31,478 nucleotides of DNA from contig CAJKRG010000035.1 in NCBI GenBank assembly GCA_905202215.1, positions 1-31,478 of the forward strand, written 5' to 3'. The position numbers and the translations under genes were made by a program. This document shows, in pieces, positions 23,867 to 31,398 of this stretch. The DNA comes from an uncultured Porphyromonadaceae bacterium. GTDB lineage: Bacteria; Bacteroidota; Bacteroidia; Bacteroidales; Muribaculaceae. Below the pieces are notes generated by a model, which saw only the letters and a program-made list of their open reading frames with translations, searched no databases and had not been told where the DNA came from. How positions within the stretch are numbered: the stretch's first letter is position 1; each line of letters starts with the position of its first letter.

Positions 23867-25018
23867 ATGAAATTACTAAAGAAAACAATTCTCTGTCTTA
23901 TCGCCGCCGGTGCGATGGGATTGTTCTCGGCGTGCTCCGAGGATGACCCGAAAACTATAATGAGCGAGGGTGAGAAAACTACGGACACCGAAGGTGTCGT
24001 GGGTGGCGTGACCGGCTTCTATCTGCTCAACGAGGGCAACATGGGTTCAAACAAATGCACTCTCGACTACTATGACTATGCCACTGCGACATATTACCGT
24101 AATATATATGCGGAAAACAATCCTGAACAGGCTCTCGAACTTGGCGACATGGGCAATGATATAGCCTGCTACAAGGGTCGTCTCTATATCGTGGTCAATG
24201 GCAGCCATAAGGTTGAAGTGCTCGATGCCGCGACAGCCAAACGTATCGGCCAGGTCGATATCAATTCGCCACGCTACATCGTTTTCGAAGGTGACAACGC
24301 CTATGTGAGCAGTTATGTCGGCGGAGAGGGTGATAATGGATCTGTGGTCCGGTTTGATATCGGAAGCCTTGCGGTGACCGGTAAGGTATCTGCCGGTCTT
24401 CAGCCGGAAGAACTTGCGATCGACGGCGATAAACTTTATGTGGCCAACTCGACCCTGATTACGACAGGCGAATATGACAATACGATTTCGGTGATCGATT
24501 ACAAGAACATGACCAAGACCGGCAGTATCACCGTAGACATCAACATGCATCATCTGAGTATCGATCCCTACGGACATATGTGGGTAAGTTCGCGCGGAAA
24601 CTACGCGGATGTTCCCGCCAATCTCTATCGTCTCGAACGCGGGGCTGACGGTGTGTTCGGTAATCCTGTGGCCGTTAACCGTGCGGTATCCAACATGGCT
24701 ATCGCCGACGACCATATCTACTATTACGCGACCGAGTATGATGCCAGCTGGAATGCCACCTATGCCTACGGCAAACTTGGGCCGATCGCAGACGGCGGAT
24801 TCGCGTATGACGGTTCGTTTATTTCCGACGGAGCGGCCAAAGACGTTCAGACACCATATTGTATCGCGGTTCATCCGGCAAACGGATATGTGCTCCTGAC
24901 CGATGCCAGAAACTACACTTCGTCGGGCAAAGTCTATTGCTTCGGTACCGACGGTCTGCTTAAATGGAGCGCCACAACCGGAGATATCCCCGGGCATATA
25001 GCTTTTGTAGAAAAATAG
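23867..25018 (+). CDS. BtuG-like surface lipoprotein, beta-propeller, cobalamin binding
   Basis: 383 residues. Signal ends in lipobox FSAC (about Cys23), immediately followed by SEDD, an acidic motif like the Bacteroides lipoprotein export signal that directs proteins to the cell surface. After a short linker the protein consists of propeller-type blades (repeated patterns such as ACYKGRLYIVVNGSHKVEVLDAATAKRIGQVDI, DGDKLYVANS...NTISVIDYKNMTKTGSITVD, IADDHIYYYATEYD), resembling YncE/DUF5074 propellers. In Bacteroides, BtuG is such a seven-bladed surface lipoprotein that captures B12 with very high affinity and passes it to BtuB. The upstream cobalamin riboswitch is strong support. No btuB lies nearby here. 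Confidence 0.82.
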   Translation: MKLLKKTILCLIAAGAMGLFSACSEDDPKTIMSEGEKTTDTEGVVGGVTGFYLLNEGNMGSNKCTLDYYDYATATYYRNIYAENNPEQALELGDMGNDIACYKGRLYIVVNGSHKVEVLDAATAKRIGQVDINSPRYIVFEGDNAYVSSYVGGEGDNGSVVRFDIGSLAVTGKVSAGLQPEELAIDGDKLYVANSTLITTGEYDNTISVIDYKNMTKTGSITVDINMHHLSIDPYGHMWVSSRGNYADVPANLYRLERGADGVFGNPVAVNRAVSNMAIADDHIYYYATEYDASWNATYAYGKLGPIADGGFAYDGSFISDGAAKDVQTPYCIAVHPANGYVLLTDARNYTSSGKVYCFGTDGLLKWSATTGDIPGHIAFVEK

Positions 25019-25038
25019 GCCGTAATATTGAAATTTTT

Positions 25039-25078
25039 AAGAGAGTCGTATGCTATGTCATGCGGCTCTCTTCGTTTT
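25039..25078 (+). terminator. Intrinsic terminator after the BtuG-like gene
   Basis: A 14-bp stem with two G-U type mismatches (AAGAGAGTCGTATG 25039-25052 with CATGCGGCTCTCTT 25059-25072), followed by CGTTTTTA. It separates the riboswitch-controlled gene from the next one. Confidence 0.8.
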
Positions 25079-25178
25079 TATGGCTTGAAAATCTGTTTTT
25101 GAAGAATGGCAGCATGACATTTGTACATTCAAAATGCATTTTTATGGCTTTCTGTGCCGTTGTTTCGATTTAATTTAT

Positions 25179-25186
25179 TACATTTG
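25179..25186 (+). promoter_or_regulatory. -7 box of the choice-of-anchor protein gene
   Basis: TACATTTG, 29 nt upstream of the ATG at 25216. A TTG at 25160-25162 is 16 nt upstream, shorter than ideal. Confidence 0.55.
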
Positions 25187-25215
25187 TGTCGATTAATAAC
25201 CAAGTTTCTTACAAT

Positions 25216-27606
25216 ATGAAAAAGTTTTTTACTCTGCTTGTTTCTGCTTTATGCGTCTATGGCGCCCAGGCGGCTCAATCGGTGTTCTCGGCGGATTTCG
25301 CTACAGTGAGCGCCGAGGATTTCGCAGCCTGGAAAGTCGAAGACGTCAACGATGATGGAAAAACATGGACCTACTCTGAAACAGCTTCTCCATCGCATGT
25401 GTATTATACTTATCATGGCAGCAATGCCGGTGATGACTGGCTGATTTCTCCTGCGATCACGATTCCGGCCAGCGGTGTCTATATCCTCAGCTATGAATTC
25501 AAGGGCAGTTCCTATGGAGAAGCCTTTGAGGTGTGGACTGGAACTTCGGCGAGCGTCGAGGGAATGAAGACGAAAGTTGCCGAGCATTCGAACGTCGGTG
25601 AGTCTCAACAGAGCAATATGGTGTTTATCGATGCTGAGGCCGGTGCGATGCATCTTGCTTTTCACTGTGTGTCGGCGCCCGATAAATACCGTCTGTACAT
25701 CAATTCTGTCAATCTTCTGAACGGAGCCAATCCGGTCGATCTTTGTGTGAGTGAGATAATATCTCCTGTTACAGGCGAAGGACTCGGTAATGAGACTGTG
25801 AAAGTGAAGGTGTCGAATGTCGGGCGTGTGTCTGTCGACTCATACGATGTGGCTTTCACTGTAAACGGAGGCGAGCCTGTCGTTGAACATGTGACGGCTC
25901 CCTTGGCCGTCGGCGAGAGTGTCGAACATACGTTTGCCGCTAAGGCTGATCTTTCTCTCGGTCGTTACACTCATGTAGTGGCGTCGTGGACAGAGCATCC
26001 GGATGATGTGAATCCCGGCAATGACCGGATTGAGACAAAAGTCAAACATATCGCTCCGGCCGCAGTACCTTATCGTATGGGATTTGAGGCGGATGATGAT
26101 ACCTCGATGATGTCTTATCTCAATCTTAACGATGATGACGGAGCCTGGCATATCGTTATGAATGACTGGTTTGTCAGCTTTTCCCGTACAGGCAATTACT
26201 GTCTCGGCTATAACTATAATAAACAGAATGCAGCTGACGACTGGGCTTTTCTCGAGCCAATAGAAATGGAGGCTGGCCATTATGTACTCAAATTCTGGTA
26301 TTCGGCTACCGAAAACCACAAGGAACGTATGAAGGTTTTCTTCGGAAACGAACCCAAGCCTGAGGCAATGACGAATCTCATAGCCGAATATGATCCTATG
26401 ACCAACGAGCATTATGCGGAATCTATCAATATATTCGAGGTAAAGGAAGGCGGTCAGATCTATATTGGATTCTACTGTTTCAGCGATGCCAATGAGAACT
26501 GGATTGTCATAGATGACCTTTCTATCGATAAGGTGGATGCCAACTGGTTCGATATTGCAGTGGGTGATTTAACACAGCCTAAATCGTATTTCCGCAGCGG
26601 AAGCAATACGGATATAGCATTTACTCTTCATAATGTAGGAGCTCGGAATGCCGATGTCACTGTCAATGCTTATCTCGACGACAAATTGATAAAGACAGAA
26701 AAGTATGCGGTACATGGCCAGCAGATTCTTCCGGTGACTATGTCTAAGTCTCTTGAAGGAATTGATGTAGGTAAACATACTGTCAAGGTTGAGGCTATAT
26801 GCGATGGCGACGGCGAGGCGTCCAACAATGTAATAGAAAAGACTGTTACGGTAGTAGGCGATGCCGTGGCATTATGGGATTTTGAAAATGGTTCTCTGCC
26901 ATCGGATCTTACATTGCGCAAGGAAGATTCCGCCGTCAATCATCCTGATTCCGGTGAGGAATTCAATGAAGATGGTTTTGGTATATATCAGCTCTCGACA
27001 CATCCTGTACTCGGCACCCATGCGCTTGCGGTGAACACATGGTTTACGGATAATACCCAGGCTGACCGTTGGGTTGTACTCCCGCAGATGACTGTAACCG
27101 GGGATGACGCACACTTTGTCTGGAATTCGAATTCAACCAACAATAATTTCCGTGAGAAGTATGAGGTTGGTGTATCGACGACTTCAGATGTCTGGTATTT
27201 ATATAAGACAGAATATACTGTAAACTCTGAAGATGTTTTCGTACAGACTCATGGTATTGATCTGGGCAAATATAAGGATCAGAATATTTATATAGGCGTG
27301 AATGTGAAGTCGGCTGCCGGTGAAGCATTGCTTCTTGACAATCTGGGTGTTTATGGAGATATCAGACTGGCGTCTTCGGGTATCGACAATATCTCGGATG
27401 CCTCGGACTGCCGTATAGCCGTTGATGGTGACGTGCTGAAGGTATATGGTGCCGAATCCGAATCAATCTCTGTATATGGTCTTGACGGAGCGCTTCTCGT
27501 CAGTGTTGCCGGTGATTGTGCCGATATATCCGGTCTGGCATCCGGCCTTTATGTGGCGCGTATCATGACTTCTAATGGAACAGTGGCATTGAAGTTCGTG
27601 AAATAA
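25216..27606 (+). CDS. Large secreted protein with adhesin-type jelly rolls, CARDB domains and T9SS-like tail
   Basis: 796 residues from the ATG at 25216, giving the signal peptide MKKFFTLLVSALCVYGAQA. Layout: choice-of-anchor J/cleaved-adhesin-like domain (about 23-170, with DDWLISPAITIP), CARDB-like Ig domain (172-285), second adhesin-type domain (286-440, DDWAFLEPIEMEAGHYVLKFWY), second CARDB (441-550, VTVNAYLDDKLIKTEKYAVHG), third adhesin-type domain (551-715, DRWVVLPQMTVTG), and a C-terminal domain from about 719 (IDNISDASDCRIAVDGDVLKVYG...GLASGLYVARIMTSNGTVALKFVK) that looks like a type A T9SS sorting domain. Surface attachment or secretion by T9SS is inferred; glycan or protein binding is plausible. 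It has its own promoter after a terminator. Confidence 0.85.
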   Translation: MKKFFTLLVSALCVYGAQAAQSVFSADFATVSAEDFAAWKVEDVNDDGKTWTYSETASPSHVYYTYHGSNAGDDWLISPAITIPASGVYILSYEFKGSSYGEAFEVWTGTSASVEGMKTKVAEHSNVGESQQSNMVFIDAEAGAMHLAFHCVSAPDKYRLYINSVNLLNGANPVDLCVSEIISPVTGEGLGNETVKVKVSNVGRVSVDSYDVAFTVNGGEPVVEHVTAPLAVGESVEHTFAAKADLSLGRYTHVVASWTEHPDDVNPGNDRIETKVKHIAPAAVPYRMGFEADDDTSMMSYLNLNDDDGAWHIVMNDWFVSFSRTGNYCLGYNYNKQNAADDWAFLEPIEMEAGHYVLKFWYSATENHKERMKVFFGNEPKPEAMTNLIAEYDPMTNEHYAESINIFEVKEGGQIYIGFYCFSDANENWIVIDDLSIDKVDANWFDIAVGDLTQPKSYFRSGSNTDIAFTLHNVGARNADVTVNAYLDDKLIKTEKYAVHGQQILPVTMSKSLEGIDVGKHTVKVEAICDGDGEASNNVIEKTVTVVGDAVALWDFENGSLPSDLTLRKEDSAVNHPDSGEEFNEDGFGIYQLSTHPVLGTHALAVNTWFTDNTQADRWVVLPQMTVTGDDAHFVWNSNSTNNNFREKYEVGVSTTSDVWYLYKTEYTVNSEDVFVQTHGIDLGKYKDQNIYIGVNVKSAAGEALLLDNLGVYGDIRLASSGIDNISDASDCRIAVDGDVLKVYGAESESISVYGLDGALLVSVAGDCADISGLASGLYVARIMTSNGTVALKFVK

Positions 27607-27620
27607 TTCTTCACTACCAT

Positions 27621-27661
27621 AAAAAACAGATGGCTCTCCATTCGGAAGCCATCTGTTTTTT
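27621..27661. terminator. Bidirectional intrinsic terminator
   Basis: A perfect 15-bp stem (AAAAAACAGATGGCT 27621-27635 with AGCCATCTGTTTTTT 27647-27661) lies between two convergent genes and ends in T-runs on both strands. Confidence 0.9.
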
Positions 27662-27673
27662 GTTGTTTTATGA

Positions 27674-28315
27674 TTATACTATCTCTTTGAAGAACGATCG
27701 GTCGACTCCGCAGACAGGGCATGTATAGTCTTCCGGAAGTTCGTCCTCTACTTCCGCTATGTAGTGGCATACCTGGCATTCATATCTTCTGATATTTCTT
27801 GAGTCGGCGGGCTTGCTTTCAGCCTGATAGGTGGGCGCATTTTTAGGCGCTTTGCCTTTGATGACCCGGTGATAGTAGGCATATGTCATGGGTGTGCCGG
27901 ATCCTTCGATTGTATCAATCAGTCTCGCAAGAACAAGGACGTGCGTGCCGCAGTCGGTGCACTGTTCTGCCTCGAGAATGAGACGTCCGGCAAAGATACC
28001 GTTTACGCACGGCACATGACTGTGGACCTCGAATCCGAAATCGGCGTATTTGTCGGTGTCGCGTCCTGTGAAGAATCCGAATTTACCTATGATTTCAGGC
28101 TGAGTCTCTTCGGCGACTATGGATAGAGAGAAGCGACGGTTTTCGCGGATAGCTTCAAGGGTATAGTTGTCTTTGTTCACCGATATGACCAAAAGCGGAT
28201 TTTCGCTTGTCACCTGAAAGCAGGTGTTTATCACACATCCGACAGGTCGGCCGCCCTTGAATGCTCCGACGATATAGAGGCCGTAGGTCAGTTGATATAA
28301 AACTTTTAGATCCAT
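27674..28315 (-). CDS. Flavin reductase-like domain fused to rubredoxin (Hrb-type)
   Basis: 213 residues. Residues 1-150 form an FMN-binding split-barrel flavin reductase-like domain (MDLKVLYQLTYGLYIVGAFKGG...NTCFQVTSENPLLVISVNKDNYT...FGFFTGRDTDKYADF). After a linker (APTYQAESKPADS), a C-terminal rubredoxin domain has YECQVCHYIAEVEDELPEDYTCPVCG, with both C-x2-C iron ligands. This is the architecture of high-molecular-weight rubredoxin Hrb, which in Moorella thermoacetica feeds electrons from NADH to flavodiiron protein FprA for O2/NO reduction. Here it is downstream of rubrerythrin in a PerR-led operon, so it probably reduces rubrerythrin or a flavodiiron protein elsewhere. Confidence 0.92.
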   Translation of the reverse strand: MDLKVLYQLTYGLYIVGAFKGGRPVGCVINTCFQVTSENPLLVISVNKDNYTLEAIRENRRFSLSIVAEETQPEIIGKFGFFTGRDTDKYADFGFEVHSHVPCVNGIFAGRLILEAEQCTDCGTHVLVLARLIDTIEGSGTPMTYAYYHRVIKGKAPKNAPTYQAESKPADSRNIRRYECQVCHYIAEVEDELPEDYTCPVCGVDRSFFKEIV

Positions 28316-28351
28316 AACGAGGGCGTTTTTATTTCATAACACACCGGAGAG

Positions 28352-28894
28352 TTAATAGTTCTTCGCCTCAATTTCGAAGAAGCTGCGTGAATGTTTGCAT
28401 ACAGGGCATATTTCGGGAGCTTTTTTACCGATGACGATATGGCCGCAATTCCGGCAGATCCATACGGCGTCGTTATCGCGAGAGAAAACGATACCCTCTT
28501 CGATATTGGCGAGCAGACGGCGGTAGCGCTCTTCATGATGACGTTCGATGGCGGCTACCGCACGGAAACGCCATGCGATTTCAGCGAATCCTTCTTCCTC
28601 GGCTTCCTTGGCCATGCGCTCGTACATATCGGTCCATTCGAAATTTTCGCCTTCGGCGGCATCCCGGAGATTTATCATTGTGTCGGGTATTTCGCCGCCA
28701 TGAAGATATTTGAACCATAGTTTGGCGTGTTCTTTTTCGTTGTTTGCAGTCTCTTCGAAGAGGGCCGCGATCTGTTCGTAGCCGTCGCGACGTGCTTTAG
28801 ATGCGTAGTAGCTGTATTTGTTTCGAGCCTGAGATTCGCCTGCGAAGGCTTCCATGAGATTGCGTTCTGTTTTAGTTCCTTTGAGATCTTTCAT
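28352..28894 (-). CDS. rbr: Rubrerythrin
   Basis: 180 residues. The N-terminal four-helix bundle carries the diiron ligands E20 (FAGESQA), E53 and H56 (NNEKEHAKLW), and the second half ExxH-type pair in AAIERHHEERYRRLL. The C-terminal rubredoxin-like domain has CRNCG and CPVC (CRNCGHIVIGKKAPEICPVC). Rubrerythrin is an NADH-linked peroxidase that detoxifies H2O2 in anaerobes, in the cytoplasm. It sits 26 bp after the PerR gene and 36 bp before the Hrb-type rubredoxin gene, which plausibly supplies its electrons. Confidence 0.97.
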   Translation of the reverse strand: MKDLKGTKTERNLMEAFAGESQARNKYSYYASKARRDGYEQIAALFEETANNEKEHAKLWFKYLHGGEIPDTMINLRDAAEGENFEWTDMYERMAKEAEEEGFAEIAWRFRAVAAIERHHEERYRRLLANIEEGIVFSRDNDAVWICRNCGHIVIGKKAPEICPVCKHSRSFFEIEAKNY

Positions 28895-28920
28895 TTTGTC
28901 GATTGGTGTTTTATTGGTCG

Positions 28921-29343
28921 TTATTTACAATTAGGGCATAAACCTTTGAAGTATACGTCGATGCTGTCGATCGTAAATCCTTTTGTAGCCGATTTTTCTA
29001 AGTAAGGTGGAATTTCCATGTCATAGATACAGCCGCAATGGCGGCATATGAAATGACTGTGTGGAGGCTGGGGCGCAAGGTCGTAGTGGCGGTTGCCACT
29101 TTCGATTTCAAGTTCTCTCACAAGACCACATTCGACAAGCACATGAAGCGAATTATAGACAGTGGTCTTCGAGAGACTCGGATAAGAGGGTGCGAGATCC
29201 ATATAAATCTCGTCGGCGGTGGGATGCATCCTTTTGTTGGCGATGTGCGATAATATCGCTAACCGCTGTACGGACGGTCTGATGCCGGCTTTATGCATCA
29301 TTTCTGTCAATCTGCTGTCTGATAAAAGAATATGATCATTCAT
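28921..29343 (-). CDS. perR: Fur-family peroxide-response regulator, PerR type
   Basis: 140 residues. A winged-helix DNA-binding domain (residues 1-88, with ADEIYMDLAPSYPSLSKTTVYNSL as recognition region) is followed by a dimerisation domain. The structural zinc ligands are C100/C103 (CRHC) and C136/C139 (CPNC). The regulatory metal site maps onto that of B. subtilis PerR: H40, D88, H95, H97 and D108, where known PerR has H37, D85, H91, H93 and D104. The Asp at the last position, instead of Glu as in Fur, is a PerR trait. It leads the rubrerythrin operon and has a PerR-like box over its own promoter, so peroxide-induced derepression and autoregulation are likely. Confidence 0.9.
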   Translation of the reverse strand: MNDHILLSDSRLTEMMHKAGIRPSVQRLAILSHIANKRMHPTADEIYMDLAPSYPSLSKTTVYNSLHVLVECGLVRELEIESGNRHYDLAPQPPHSHFICRHCGCIYDMEIPPYLEKSATKGFTIDSIDVYFKGLCPNCK

Positions 29344-29358
29344 GCTGAATTAACAATC

Positions 29359-29378
29359 TTGTAACTATTACAAAATTA
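29359..29378 (-). promoter_or_regulatory. PerR operon promoter with overlapping operator
   Basis: The -7 box TAATTTTG (minus strand, 29378-29371) overlaps a 7-1-7 inverted repeat TTGTAAC-T-ATTACAA (29359-29373), identical except one position between arms. B. subtilis PerR boxes have the same 15-bp 7-1-7 format with A/T-rich TTATAAT arms. The site covers the expected transcription start, so binding would block initiation. Confidence 0.7.
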
Positions 29379-29410
29379 ATATTAAATACAATATAAACCA
29401 AATTTATTTT

Positions 29411-29443
29411 AAAAAAAATAGCGGCGGTAGTTGCCGACGCTAT
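29411..29443 (-). terminator. Intrinsic terminator after the alpha/beta hydrolase gene
   Basis: On the minus strand an imperfect stem (ATAGCG/CGCTAT outer arms at 29418-29423 and 29438-29443, inner CGG/CCG) is followed by eight T (complement of 29411-29418). It lies 25 nt beyond the stop at 29468. Confidence 0.75.
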
Positions 29444-29467
29444 ATCAAGTAGTTGGTATATATTATT

Positions 29468-30403
29468 TTACATATTCGACTGTAGGTAGTCTTTGAGGGT
29501 GAAGTCCGTTTTATACGGGCCTTGACCCGGAATTCGTTCTTCGACAGAGGTGATGGTAGCTCGTTGGGAGCATACGGAATGGATGAAATCGAGGATGGCA
29601 CCTGAATGGTTGTTCATAGGAGTGATTGCGACAGAGTGGTCGGCTCCGAGTATTTTCCAGAAAGTGTTCGGTATGTTCAAGGCTGTCAGACTTTCGGCTA
29701 TTGATTCGGAGCCCCATAGACCGAATGTGCCCATGGTTGCTCGGTTGAAAGGAACGGTGGAGTCGGCATCTCCATGGAAGAGCAGCATGGGAGCGGGGGT
29801 GCGTCTCCATCGCGGGGTGCCGTCCGAGAATATGGCTCCGGCCATTGATATGACTCCGGCATAGTTGAAGCCGGCAGGAATAGATCCGATCGATGCGTTT
29901 CTGTTGCAAATCTCGTATTCGGCCTGGAGGGCTGTAATCGCACCGGCGCTTGAGCCACATGCGAAAATCTGATTCTGGTTAATGTCCCATTCGTCTGCAT
30001 GTGATATGATATAGGCCGTTGCTCTGGTGTAATCGAGCACCGCCGTCTGGATTGCGCCGGTTAGGGCTTCGGCAAATTCTTCCGGTCCGTCGATGTCGGC
30101 CGGTTCGAGACGGCTGAGCATGGTACGGTAGTCGGCGGACACAACGGTGATACCGTTGTCCGCAAGAAAACGGAACATAGGCAGATATCTGGAATCGTCG
30201 CGTTGGCCGTGTCTGAAGCTGCCGCCGAAGGCAAAGATAAGAGCCGGGGTTTTGTCTGTTGTGTCTGTACCTTTATAGACATCAACACGCAATGTGTCGG
30301 AGCCGGCAATGTCGTAGATGTATGTACGCTTTTCGGCGGCTGTTGCTGTGACTGCTATGCATGAAGCGAGTAAAGCGCTGAGGAGAATTTTTGGAAGTCT
30401 CAT
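29468..30403 (-). CDS. Exported alpha/beta-hydrolase, carboxylesterase-like
   Basis: 311 residues with an N-terminal signal (MRLPKILLSALLASCIAVTATAAEK). The LLASC at residues 11-15 could be a lipobox, but a hydrophobic stretch follows, so ordinary signal peptidase cleavage after TAA is more likely. The alpha/beta-hydrolase core shows the oxyanion segment FAFGGSFRHG (HGG-like, with FGGS), nucleophile elbow GSSAG (S152), acid D214 in HGDADSTVPF and H256 in GADHS. It is probably a periplasmic esterase or deacetylase-type enzyme; substrate unknown. The start overlaps the stop of the TIGR02757 gene by 4 nt (ATGA). Confidence 0.87.
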   Translation of the reverse strand: MRLPKILLSALLASCIAVTATAAEKRTYIYDIAGSDTLRVDVYKGTDTTDKTPALIFAFGGSFRHGQRDDSRYLPMFRFLADNGITVVSADYRTMLSRLEPADIDGPEEFAEALTGAIQTAVLDYTRATAYIISHADEWDINQNQIFACGSSAGAITALQAEYEICNRNASIGSIPAGFNYAGVISMAGAIFSDGTPRWRRTPAPMLLFHGDADSTVPFNRATMGTFGLWGSESIAESLTALNIPNTFWKILGADHSVAITPMNNHSGAILDFIHSVCSQRATITSVEERIPGQGPYKTDFTLKDYLQSNM

Positions 30404-31203
30404 AGATTACTTGTTTTTAGTCCTTCAAATTGGTTGACTCCGGCTCCGAAGAGCGCGAAATCATATATTATAGGATCGGCCGGATTAAATTCGCGAAGAC
30501 GGAGTGTGAGTTCTTCTGTGGCGCGGCGATCGTTCTGTGCTCGGTTTAGAAGTCCGAGAGCTCTGGCTGTATTGCCCGAATGGACATCGAGAGGAATAAA
30601 GAGCTGTGAAGGTTTAAGAGCTTTCCACATGCCGAGATCTACAATGCCGTCGTCTCGAACGAGCCATCTCAGAGCCATGTTCAGGCGTTTGAGAGCCGAA
30701 GTGTCGGGCTTTGCGGGAATGCATCGGTTGGGACCGTCGAGAGGGTAGAGGGAGTTGGCTTCCGAGAGAAGATTATTTATGCCTTCCGCAATTTTCCATG
30801 CTGGAGCCTCATCGGCCGGCGCTCCTATTGCAGCCGCAAAATCTTCGAGCGAACCGTAGCGCGAATAAAGCAGCCGCAGGGTGCGCAGATAGTGTCGGAG
30901 GTGCCGTCCGAAGAATGTGCGGTGTATGTTTCCTTCTCCGATAGCCTCGATGTCGCCTTCGATAACGAAATGATAGGGATCGTTGTGGAGTATGGTGAGC
31001 ATGCGGTCGGCATTACGCAGTATCATGCTTCTCTTGCCCCATGCTATTGATGATACAAGGAGTGAAGCGATCTCTGCGTCGCGTTGATCGGTAAAACGTC
31101 GTGCGAACTGGACAGGATCGTCTGTAATGAAATCTTCGGTGTTATAGCGCGATGCGAGGGCATCGAGCAACTCCTTTACCGGTTCAAGATCAGAAATTTT
31201 CAT
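30400..31203 (-). CDS. TIGR02757 / DUF2400 family protein
   Basis: 267 residues from the ATG at 31203 (MKISDLEPVKELLDALASRYN). Upstream in-frame starts run through the tRNA-His gene and are rejected. The block DDPVQFARRFTDQRDAEIASLLVSSIAWGKRSMILRNADRML and the C-terminal KRLNMALRWLVRDDGIVDLGMWKALKPSQLFIPLDVHSGNTARALGLL are characteristic of the TIGR02757 family found mainly in Bacteroidota and Epsilonproteobacteria-type genomes. The helical make-up and HSGNTARALGL segment recall helix-hairpin-helix DNA glycosylase-like folds, but no catalytic role is established. It is coupled to the hydrolase gene downstream and sits 19 nt after the tRNA-His terminator. Confidence 0.9.
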   Translation of the reverse strand: MKISDLEPVKELLDALASRYNTEDFITDDPVQFARRFTDQRDAEIASLLVSSIAWGKRSMILRNADRMLTILHNDPYHFVIEGDIEAIGEGNIHRTFFGRHLRHYLRTLRLLYSRYGSLEDFAAAIGAPADEAPAWKIAEGINNLLSEANSLYPLDGPNRCIPAKPDTSALKRLNMALRWLVRDDGIVDLGMWKALKPSQLFIPLDVHSGNTARALGLLNRAQNDRRATEELTLRLREFNPADPIIYDFALFGAGVNQFEGLKTSNL

Positions 31204-31221
31204 TGTCGGGATGTTAAGACG

Positions 31222-31254
31222 AAAAAAAACCGACCGGGTGTGATACTCGATCGG
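31222..31254 (-). terminator. Intrinsic terminator of tRNA-His
   Basis: On the minus strand CCGATCG (31254-31248) pairs with CGGTCGG (31236-31230) with one T-G wobble, followed by a run of eight T (31229-31222). It lies 15 nt after the tRNA 3' end. Confidence 0.8.
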
Positions 31255-31268
31255 CTGTGTTGTCTTTG

Positions 31269-31343
<75 letters not shown>

Positions 31344-31359
31344 ATCTGTAAAGGCACTG

Positions 31360-31390
31360 CAAAGGTAGTGCCTTTTTCTGAAACATGCAA
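31360..31390 (-). promoter_or_regulatory. Promoter of tRNA-His
   Basis: Minus strand -33 TTG (about 31390-31388), 20-nt spacer, -7 box TACCTTTG (31367-31360), 16 nt before the tRNA 5' end. Confidence 0.7.
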
Positions 31391-31398
31391 TACCTTTG
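31391..31398 (+). promoter_or_regulatory. -7 box reading out of the right edge
   Basis: TACCTTTG on the plus strand, and a further TATTTTTG at 31470-31477. They imply a plus-strand transcript starting beyond the window. The final 80 nt contain no ORF. Confidence 0.4.

Noticed and set aside
24047..24997. Open frame of 316 codons antisense to the BtuG-like gene
   Set aside because: The sense strand has signal peptide, lipobox and propeller repeats under a riboswitch; the antisense frame has none of these.
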